From Nemertoderma westbladi (lineage: Eukaryota; Xenacoelomorpha; Nemertodermatida; Nemertodermatidae): a stretch of DNA of 36,354 bases. The stretch lies in contig JAUCBJ010005578.1 of assembly GCA_032718475.1 (NCBI GenBank), positions 1-36,354 of the forward strand, in the 5' to 3' direction. Within the stretch, counting starts at the first letter, position 1; each line of letters begins with the position of its first letter. Shown here piece by piece: positions 1 to 6,763 of the stretch. The notes below the pieces were generated by a model that saw only the letters and a program-made list of their open reading frames with translations, was not told the DNA's origin and made no database searches. The translations under genes and the position numbers were made by a program.

Positions 1-2
1 AT

Positions 3-1310
3 TTAGACTTAGACCTAGAACCACTGCCGACGACCAAAGTACTAGGACTTAGTTGGGACCCTAACACCGACAATTTTAGGGTACGTGTAAGGTCCAACGA
101 TCGGACTAAACCTCTCACTAAGAGGACTTGCTTATCGACTATGAGTCGATTGTATGACCCATTGTGTTTCATTAGTCCAGTGATCCTACATGCCAGGATC
201 ATACTCCGCAGCATTTGGCAAGCCGGACTGGAATGGGACGATCCCATCCCAGAAAAGTTAGCTGAGCGATGGAGGGACTGGGAAGCCCAACTGACGTTCC
301 TACAAGACTATACCATACCGAGGGTATACTTTCCTTTACAAACCACCTTTCCTGCTGATTTAGAGCTTCACAGCTTTAGTGACGCTAGCAAGGATGGATT
401 GGGGGTTACTTTATACCTTAGACGACAAGTGACATCGGACAGCTACGATGTGTCTCTCGTTACTTCAAGGGCTAGAACAATGCCATTGAAGTATATGACT
501 GTACCTCGTGGGGAGCTGCAAGCCGGGACGATATCCACCGATATTGTCAGTCTAGTTCAACGCGAGCTGGAGGCTAACTTGAAGGTCACATATTGGACGG
601 ATGCGACGTTGGTACTTTGGTACATAAACAACGAAGCATTTGAGTTCAAGACTTTCGTAGCCAACAGATGGGCTGAAATATTAGACCGGTCGCTCAAACA
701 AGATTGGCGTCACTGTCCAGGGAAGCTGAACCCAGCTGACATCGCGTCACGGGGGATGCAACCACTCGACTTTTGTAAACCGGACAATAAATCATTTTGG
801 TTTAGAGGACCCGATTTCCTACAGCGACCATCAGACGAATGGCCACCGTTATTCGACGCGACAACCAACACCATACCAGAGGGTGCCGAGATAAAACTCG
901 ACAAGGTTGTCAAGTCTAAAGCGAAAGCCAACGCCAAGGTCAAAAGGAAAAAAGGACGGACGAAATCTGATGACCTGGACGCCAGACCTGACATTACGCC
1001 AGACGTCTCGCCAGACACTCGACCAGACGCTTGTACGAATCCTTCGCCGGATGTTCCGCGGGAGATTTCAACAGACGTTTCGCCGGATTGTTCACCAGAT
1101 TACTCGCCAGACTATTCACCAGAAGAGACACCAGATTGTTCTCCGGATTGTTCGCCAGATTGTTTGATGGAACTCTCGACAGAATGTCTACCGGACGTCT
1201 CACCAGACTGTTCACCAGACATCTCGACAGACGCTCCACCAGACTGTCTACCAGATTTTAGACCAGACTTTCTGACAGAAGTTACGCTAGACAGACTTTG
1301 GGACCGATGA
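3..1310 (+). CDS. pol: BEL/Pao Pol: end of reverse transcriptase and RNase H (5' partial)
   Basis: The frame is open from the first bases, so this is the interior of a longer Pol and the ATG at 141 is not a start. The upstream residues KVLGLSWDPNTD and the motif SRLYDPLCFISP mark the BEL/Pao RT-to-RNase H connection. Counting from 141, the RNase H acidic residues are D81 (FSDAS), E125 (RGELQA), D154 (YWTDA) and D200 (NPADIASRG), so all four expected positions are present. The enzyme would degrade the RNA strand during reverse transcription in the capsid. After RNase H comes a long acidic Ser-Pro-Asp linker. A TGA at 1308-1310 interrupts the frame, which then stays open for 58 codons of the same repeat to a TGA at 1485-1487. 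The domain call is firm. Whether the 1308 stop is a lesion or a real end is unknown. Confidence 0.9.
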   Translation, partial: LDLDLEPLPTTKVLGLSWDPNTDNFRVRVRSNDRTKPLTKRTCLSTMSRLYDPLCFISPVILHARIILRSIWQAGLEWDDPIPEKLAERWRDWEAQLTFLQDYTIPRVYFPLQTTFPADLELHSFSDASKDGLGVTLYLRRQVTSDSYDVSLVTSRARTMPLKYMTVPRGELQAGTISTDIVSLVQRELEANLKVTYWTDATLVLWYINNEAFEFKTFVANRWAEILDRSLKQDWRHCPGKLNPADIASRGMQPLDFCKPDNKSFWFRGPDFLQRPSDEWPPLFDATTNTIPEGAEIKLDKVVKSKAKANAKVKRKKGRTKSDDLDARPDITPDVSPDTRPDACTNPSPDVPREISTDVSPDCSPDYSPDYSPEETPDCSPDCSPDCLMELSTECLPDVSPDCSPDISTDAPPDCLPDFRPDFLTEVTLDRLWDR

Positions 1311-1399
1311 CAGGACATTTCGCCGGATGTTCCGCGCTATGTCTCACCAGACGTCTCACCGGACGTCTCACCAGACGCTTCACCAGACTGTCTACTAGA
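979..1399 (+). repeat. 12-bp coding minisatellite (Ser-Pro-Asp-X repeats)
   Basis: About 420 bp of degenerate 12-base units of the type TCACCAGACTGT encode tandem SPDC/SPDV/SPDY/TPDV tetrapeptides in the linker between RNase H and integrase. The array continues in frame past the TGA at 1308. Unit drift (CCGGAT and CCAGAC variants) shows it is not a recent single expansion. I know of no function. An acidic, proline-rich flexible spacer is the simplest reading. Confidence 0.85.
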
Positions 1400-1483
1400 C
1401 ACTCCATTAGAAGACCCATTGGAGCGGACTTTTAGAGACGTACCAAATTTGACTTCTTTGGACGACAGATCGTACCTAAAGAG

Positions 1484-2526
1484 GTGAGGTCTCTATAGGG
1501 GTGCGATCAACAGGCGGCGGCGGACTCGTGAGGGTCTGGGGGCACGTTAAAGTACCGCGTAAGTGCAAGGGAGATACTTAAGGCCCTCGTGTCTAGCGAA
1601 CCATGAATCGACATGGTGCCGTGGTTCCGTCTAGTCGGCATGTTGCCGTACTGCCAGTCCTGTACACAGTAGGGGTGGTGGCATGGCGTGATTTGTGGTT
1701 CATGTGGTGTGAACTATGTTTTGTATGTGGGCGATCAGTGGCAGTTTGCTTGGGGCTTGGATGGTTCCATTGGCCATCAGCTGTTCCGTTTTTTTGATAC
1801 TATATGTTATTGTCTCCATGTTCAGCTGATTTGGTCTTTGGTGGCATTGGAACAAACCGTCGGGTCTTGAGTTTTCTGTTGCTGTGGGTACGTGAGTACA
1901 CGTGATTGTATGTGTGGCCACTGCGAGTGGGTATGGGAACCCTTGCCAGTTGGACAAGACGCCGCTGGTATTAGTAGGACCATACTTTACTGCGCCCCAG
2001 CATACTTTGTGCACACAAAGTTATTTTGCCCTGTCGGCAAAATAAGGTACTCTCGATTAGCCTGTTAATCGATACAATTTGTCCCCTCTGATTTGTCTTT
2101 CTCGATTTTGACCCCGATTTTGTCCTTACCCGATTATGTCATCTGTGTGTGCATGGTATGTGTTCGATTTTGTGTTTACCGTAGTGTACTTGATTTCGTG
2201 AACATCTGTTGAGTACACGTGTACAGTAAACTGGTAAGTGGTTACTTGTTCAGTAGCTTTAGAGCTACAGACAGTATTGTTTTTTCAATACTGCCGGCGA
2301 GGCAGGTGAAAACGAGTCAAAATTCCATGTTGGGTAGCGCAAGCCCACATGGGACAAGACCGTCGGTTAGGCCCAAGGGCGACCTTGGTGTTCGCTCGCT
2401 ATCGACTGGTCCACCTGCCGGTTGACTCTTTGTTATACTTTTGAGTTGGCTCAATGTACAGTCAGGCCACAGTAAGTTGACAGTAGCCGCCCATCTGGCT
2501 ACACGTTCGACGAGCTGTGCTGGTGT
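1484..2526 (+). other. Non-coding, intron-like stretch inside BEL1 pol
   Basis: The Pol frame ends at 1487 and is open again only from 2529, with the integrase ORF in the same frame. No long ORF or recognisable domain occurs between. The left edge AAAGAG|GTGAGGT fits a splice donor at 1484. Candidate acceptors follow pyrimidine-rich DNA near 2461 (CAATGTACAG) and at 2546 (AAAACAG). Composition is G+T rich and unlike the flanks. It could be a retained or alternative intron, an insertion, or diverged spacer. No target-site duplication is obvious. Confidence 0.45.
2004..2293 (+). other. Cluster of perfect hairpins and palindromes
   Basis: Within 290 bases: a 7-bp stem CTTTGTG/CACAAAG (about 2007-2020); a 10-bp stem TTATTTTGCC/GGCAAAATAA with a 5-base loop (2021-2045); a 7-bp stem TCGATTA/TAATCGA (2053-2072); the 12-base palindrome GTACACGTGTAC (about 2212-2223); GTAGCT/AGCTAC (2253-2268); and an 8-bp stem CAGTATTG/CAATACTG around six T (2272-2293). 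Such density is unlikely in random spacer and suggests a structured RNA or a regulatory region. Confidence 0.5.
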
Positions 2527-2582
2527 GATCGGGGGACCGAAAACAGAACCCGGGAAGCATCAGGCCACCCTGCGGCCCGGTT

Positions 2583-4484
2583 ATGTCGAAACGACTGATA
2601 GAAATGTCAGTCGGACTGGCCCCCAGGGGTGGTGGAAAGGTGTTCGCCTCGTGGGTGCGCCTCCGGGAGGAGCCCAGAAGGACACAAGCGGTGGCCACAG
2701 GGGTTACACTCCGCTCGAAGAAGGTACTTGACTTACCTACAGGTAAAGTGGTGACTAAGGTTAGGAAGCTTACAGGCTCACAGGAACACACTGACACTGT
2801 AGAGTTGAAACCATTACTGCCAGTCGACACATTAGGTGCGGACGGTAAAGGTAAGACCGTAGAGATTGACGTACTTGGGGACTCAGACAAACCTACCGGA
2901 AGGCCCGTGGGCCTACCAAGTCCAGACAAGTATCTACACTACGACTACACCTTACCCGATGACGTCACTAACACTTACGTTGACAGGATAGTGAACCTAA
3001 CTAGATCATGGACTGACGCGTGCCGCAAGTTAGCATGGCTCAAACGATTGAGACAATATGCCAGAGGCAAACGCGACTTTCCTAGAAGACTTACCTTAAA
3101 GGAAATTGAACACTGTGAAGTTGATATCATTCGACATTATCAATTGCGATATTTCGCACGAGAGTTCACAGCGATCAAACAAGGTAAACAGATTAAGTCT
3201 TCACCGATTTTGAGTTGGAGTCCGATTATTTACCGGGGCTTACTTTGTCACAAGTCCAGACTCCAAAACATCGACTTTGCACTTGACTTTAGGTATCCTA
3301 TCATCATACCGCAACACCATGAATTACAGCGCGCTATGATACTGGACGCACATGTACAACTCAAACACGTAGGTAGACACCACTGTCTATCACACTTACG
3401 CTCGAGGTTTGTACTGATTAGACCTAGTAAGGCACTGAGTTCGGTAACACGGAACTGTATTATTTGTAAGAAGGTGCACGCGAGGATAGGACACCAAGAA
3501 ATGAGTGAACTACCATTAGCTAGATTACAGGCATTTAGACCCCCTTTCACTGAGACAGGGATAGACTGTTTTGGACCCATAATCGCGAAACGCGGAAGGG
3601 TACAGGTAAAACGTTGGGGATTGATCTTCACCTGCATGGCCAGCAGAGCTGTCCATATAGAGCGAGTGACAGACTTGTCCACCAATGCCTTTATCCTAGC
3701 CTTACGGCGATTTATCGCTAGACGTGGATTGGTCAAATCCATACACTGCGACCAAGGGACAAACTTTGTGGGTGCACGGAACGAGATAACCAGAGCTTTG
3801 AGAAAATTGGACCAAAACCAGATTTCCGAGGAACTACGTCCTCACCGTATTGTTTGGTTTTTCAATACTCCAGACAGTCCGTGGAGAGGCGGCGTTTGGG
3901 AAAGGCTGATTGGCTCAATAAAAACAGCTATGGCTAAAGTCGTACCGACGCAACACATCTTGACAGACGACCAACTGACGACGTTACTAATAGAAATCGA
4001 AGCAATCTTAAATACCAGACCGATCGCTTTGATCCCAGACAATAACGACGTACAGTTTGCCTTGACACCAGCGCACCTGCTTATGCAGGCGCCGACGACA
4101 CTGTTGCCCATTTCAGTACCCGTTGATAGTGACGGATACGGCAACAAGGCTTGGAAAATCACTCAATTGCTTGCAAATAAATTCTGGGAAATATGGCAGA
4201 AATATTATTTGCCCTCTATTTCGACCAGAACCTCTTGGTATCTAAATACCCGGTGTTTAAAACGTGGTGACCATGTTTTATTGGCTGAAGCCAATCTGAG
4301 AAGACGGTTTTGGCTGACTGGAGTCATTTTGACCACGCACCCTACATCTGGTATAGTGAGAACAGTTACTGTACGGACTATCGACGGACGTACCGTAGAC
4401 AGACCTGTACAACGTCTCGTACTCCTTGAGGAGACTAGAAACGAGACAGGAGACTACAAATCTCCACCCAATATTAGTAAATAG
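2583..4484 (+). CDS. pol: BEL/Pao integrase with C-terminal DUF5641-like domain
   Basis: A 633-residue ORF with a clear BEL/Pao integrase. The N-terminal zinc-binding region has H257 and H262 (DAHVQLKH) and C292/C295 (CIICKK). The catalytic DDE triad is D328 (TGIDCFGP), D390 (IHCDQGTNF) and E440 (GGVWERLIGS). A C-terminal domain after about residue 510 (KRGDHVLLAEA) resembles the small beta domain ending BEL integrases. It would insert the cDNA into host chromosomes. The frame is open from 2529, so the ATG at 2583 is probably not the true start. The first 110 residues are low in recognisable similarity and may be linker. In most BEL/Pao elements the integrase is cleaved from a single Gag-Pol. 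Here it is cut off from RNase H by the non-coding stretch upstream, so expression would need splicing or readthrough. Confidence 0.93.
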   Translation: MSKRLIEMSVGLAPRGGGKVFASWVRLREEPRRTQAVATGVTLRSKKVLDLPTGKVVTKVRKLTGSQEHTDTVELKPLLPVDTLGADGKGKTVEIDVLGDSDKPTGRPVGLPSPDKYLHYDYTLPDDVTNTYVDRIVNLTRSWTDACRKLAWLKRLRQYARGKRDFPRRLTLKEIEHCEVDIIRHYQLRYFAREFTAIKQGKQIKSSPILSWSPIIYRGLLCHKSRLQNIDFALDFRYPIIIPQHHELQRAMILDAHVQLKHVGRHHCLSHLRSRFVLIRPSKALSSVTRNCIICKKVHARIGHQEMSELPLARLQAFRPPFTETGIDCFGPIIAKRGRVQVKRWGLIFTCMASRAVHIERVTDLSTNAFILALRRFIARRGLVKSIHCDQGTNFVGARNEITRALRKLDQNQISEELRPHRIVWFFNTPDSPWRGGVWERLIGSIKTAMAKVVPTQHILTDDQLTTLLIEIEAILNTRPIALIPDNNDVQFALTPAHLLMQAPTTLLPISVPVDSDGYGNKAWKITQLLANKFWEIWQKYYLPSISTRTSWYLNTRCLKRGDHVLLAEANLRRRFWLTGVILTTHPTSGIVRTVTVRTIDGRTVDRPVQRLVLLEETRNETGDYKSPPNISK

Positions 4485-4836
4485 ATGTGGGACCTTTGTT
4501 GGCCGCCACATAGACCTACTGTATTTTAGTTATTTGTATTTGTATTACTGTACGTGCATTTGTAATCCTCTTCACTGTAGATAGAGACAGCGGTGGAATT
4601 CCATTGTCTTTATACGTGAACATGGAGGGTAGTACCCTTATGTATCACATAGGAGCGGGATTGTGTGTACAGCAGGAATGGAATTCCACTTGGAACCCAC
4701 AAGTGAGACAATTTTTCAAAAATTATTAGACAAATCCATTTATTTGGATTTAAATTTAAGAAAAACGATTCTCCAGTGAAAGCAAATTCTAGAATACAGC
4801 TAGAAAAAATTAAAATTGGGGAGGACAAGAGTGGAT

Positions 4837-4856
4837 GGAAGGCTTGCGAGCCTACC
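4837..4856 (+). repeat. 20-base hairpin motif, leader copy
   Basis: GGAAGGCTTGCGAGCCTACC. The halves pair as GG-A-AGGCT / AGCCT-A-CC (seven pairs, one A-A mismatch) around TGCG, a UNCG-class tetraloop in RNA. Confidence 0.8.
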
Positions 4857-4979
4857 GATAAATTTTTTTTGGGAAAAGAAAATCGGTCTTGTTCTACGTA
4901 GTCGTGTCTACTATTATTTTGACCAATTAATTCTCGACTGCATTATTTTCTTGGGAAACGTAGTTTGGGAAATTAAAAG

Positions 4980-5178
4980 GTGAGTATTTTAGACTCGCGG
5001 CTAGTTTACCCGGAATTCGTTTTTTATCGGCACATTTTTTGGATTAGGAGCCAGTGCGAAATCACACGAACCCGAAATCACTAGGCAAAATGGGTTGGGG
5101 TTTAGAGCAGAGTTGAGCCAAAAGCCAACAAACTCTGGAGTCACCTCACATCTAACCTCTATTTTGTGCTTCATCTAG
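4980..5178 (+). other. Predicted leader intron upstream of ORF1
   Basis: AAAAG|GTGAGTATTT is a near-consensus 5' splice site with GT at 4980-4981. TCTATTTTGTGCTTCATCTAG is a good polypyrimidine acceptor with AG at 5177-5178, 41 bases before the ORF1 ATG. A 199-nt intron would leave a short leader exon. The acceptor could alternatively serve a distant upstream donor, making a subgenomic mRNA. There is no transcript evidence. Confidence 0.5.
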
Positions 5179-5218
5179 TAGAAACGTAACGATATGTAAC
5201 CGCATATATTCGTATACG

Positions 5219-6763
5219 ATGGCGGAGAAGATGTATAAAGAGTTACGTCAAGGGTTTACGCAAGAACAGGAGCACCAGGCGCCATTCAATCGTTATGGAG
5301 CTAAAAACTTTAGTGTGTTTGGAGTGGAGAGTATGGCTAGGAGTACGGCCAAGCTCGCTAAATCCAAGGCGGACCCGAATGTTACGCGACAGCGGTTGGA
5401 CGCATACAACAAAAGAACGGAGGAATTACGCGCGGAATACAATGCGTTATATCCCTACGATGCGTTATGCGACGCTAGCGACATTTGCGAGGATCCAGAC
5501 ACCGAAATACGCCGATTGTATCATACGCTGCAATATTTGACGGTAAACGAACCTTTACCTGCAGCTAGAGACGAATTCGAAGGAATGCATCTTTATAGAC
5601 GCGCTCGAGGAGCGGATCCAGAGACCAAGGACGCGTTTTCCGTATACAAACTGTTTTATAAATGTGGAGCGTGTATGCGCGAGCAAGACAACGCGATTCC
5701 TATGCGGTTGAACTCGGAGAACCCCGAGCCGATATTAGCGCGATGTTCACACCACCAAAGTCTACGTTACCAAGAAGGCGGATACCCTTTGACAAATCCG
5801 TATCATTCATTTAAGATGAGTGGACCGAACGCGGGTGAAATCGTTATTTACGAACCTAAATTAGTCGAACCAGACGTCTACAGCATGGTAGTGGACGAGT
5901 CTAATAAGTCGACACAAGAGAAACGGGAAGCTTTGAGCCTCTACAGGGCGTACAAGGCGTACGAGAAAGGCGAGATCGAGGAGTTCGGCGGAAGGCTCGC
6001 GAGCCTACCATTCTATTGGATATCCCACGATCAAACCGAACCCAAGGAGATGACACCCGAGCTCTTCGATAGTATCACCTTTGCTCAGCGTTTGTCGCAG
6101 AGACTACAGATACCTCACGTTGAGATGACGCGAGAACCTCAGCCCCATTCTACTGGAGCGATAGTATCGGTTGCGAGACCAACTAGTTTTCCTATTAGTA
6201 TACCGACCCGGAAGGAGACAACTTACGAGATCCCTATAGTTGAACACCCGGAGATCATCTCGAACCTGGATTTCCTCCCATCGGTCACCTTCGGTGATGT
6301 GTTAGAATCAACCGAGTTGCGTAAAGTAATAGTTCAAAAAATCGTACGCAACGTGCCTCCACATATCACGGACTTTAAGGAAGTGGATCGCGCGGGGACG
6401 GATATCGCACCTTGTATCTTGCGAGGATATCTGACGAAAACGATTCGATTATGGATCGGAGTTGGGACGTTTGAGACCGACACCGATATCGCGACCAATT
6501 GGACTGGTAAACCTATTAGTTTCGATGATGAAAAGTCGATCGGGAGAATTTGGAACCCTACCGATGATTTACTCGACGATTGGGACGTGACTAGCCGATC
6601 TCTGAAAGAGAATGGATATATGTTTTACGATAATGAAGGAGGAAGCCATCAGCAAAGCCTCACTTCAAAGACGATACAGATGGCGTGTCACATGTCTTCA
6701 GCCGACAGAGGAGTGATAGGAAGATGCCTATGCCGGAAGGAACGACGCAAAGACACGCGATGA
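5219..6763 (+). CDS. X1 ORF1: Gag-like protein ending in the first half of a DEDD exonuclease domain
   Basis: 514 residues beginning at the first ATG after the predicted acceptor. The N-terminal 140 residues are charged and helical in character. A possible zinc site is C149-x2-C152 with C176-x-H178-H179. I do not recognise residues 200-450. Near the end, residues 466-490 (NGYMFYDNEGG, then KTIQMAC) match motif I of the RNase D/WRN-type 3'-5' exonuclease fold, with the DxE pair at D471/E473 and the following hydrophobic strand. The domain then breaks off: the last 24 residues are a frame artefact, and the rest of the fold continues in ORF2, one base back. Residues 258-264 (GRLASLP) are the translation of the 20-base hairpin motif. 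There are no internal stops. Exonuclease assignment is by motif only; an overall Gag role is inferred from the zinc knuckles downstream. Confidence 0.75.
   Translation: MAEKMYKELRQGFTQEQEHQAPFNRYGAKNFSVFGVESMARSTAKLAKSKADPNVTRQRLDAYNKRTEELRAEYNALYPYDALCDASDICEDPDTEIRRLYHTLQYLTVNEPLPAARDEFEGMHLYRRARGADPETKDAFSVYKLFYKCGACMREQDNAIPMRLNSENPEPILARCSHHQSLRYQEGGYPLTNPYHSFKMSGPNAGEIVIYEPKLVEPDVYSMVVDESNKSTQEKREALSLYRAYKAYEKGEIEEFGGRLASLPFYWISHDQTEPKEMTPELFDSITFAQRLSQRLQIPHVEMTREPQPHSTGAIVSVARPTSFPISIPTRKETTYEIPIVEHPEIISNLDFLPSVTFGDVLESTELRKVIVQKIVRNVPPHITDFKEVDRAGTDIAPCILRGYLTKTIRLWIGVGTFETDTDIATNWTGKPISFDDEKSIGRIWNPTDDLLDDWDVTSRSLKENGYMFYDNEGGSHQQSLTSKTIQMACHMSSADRGVIGRCLCRKERRKDTR
5990..6009 (+). 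repeat. 20-base hairpin motif, ORF1 copy
   Basis: GGAAGGCTCGCGAGCCTACC, read as codons for G-R-L-A-S-L-P. Its core AGGCTCGCGAGCCT is a perfect palindrome. Confidence 0.85.

Larger units (their letters stand above)
1..4484 (+). mobile_element. BEL1: 3' part of a BEL/Pao LTR retrotransposon
   Basis: The end of RT, RNase H and an integrase lie on one strand in the same reading frame, in the order of BEL/Pao Pol. The 5' part (LTR, Gag, protease, most of RT) is outside the window. I could not identify a 3' LTR: the sequence after the integrase stop does not match anything else here at LTR length. The element looks younger than BEL2 because its long ORFs are almost unbroken. The right boundary is uncertain, since the downstream X ORFs could belong to the same element. 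Confidence 0.85.
4485..5218 (+). other. Leader region of X1, no ORF
   Basis: 734 bases between the integrase stop and ORF1, AT-rich, with no supportable gene. It contains an inverted repeat GTGGAATTCCAT (4593-4604) / ATGGAATTCCAC (4678-4689), one copy of the 20-base hairpin motif (4837-4856) and a strong donor/acceptor pair (4980-5178). I find no sequence here repeated at LTR length elsewhere in the window. Confidence 0.6.

Noticed and set aside
1603-1797. Small ORFs in the intron-like block
   Set aside because: Trp/Val/Cys-rich chance frames with no conserved pattern.
2441-2731. ORF overlapping the start of the integrase frame
   Set aside because: No domain, a different frame, and composition typical of an overlap shadow.
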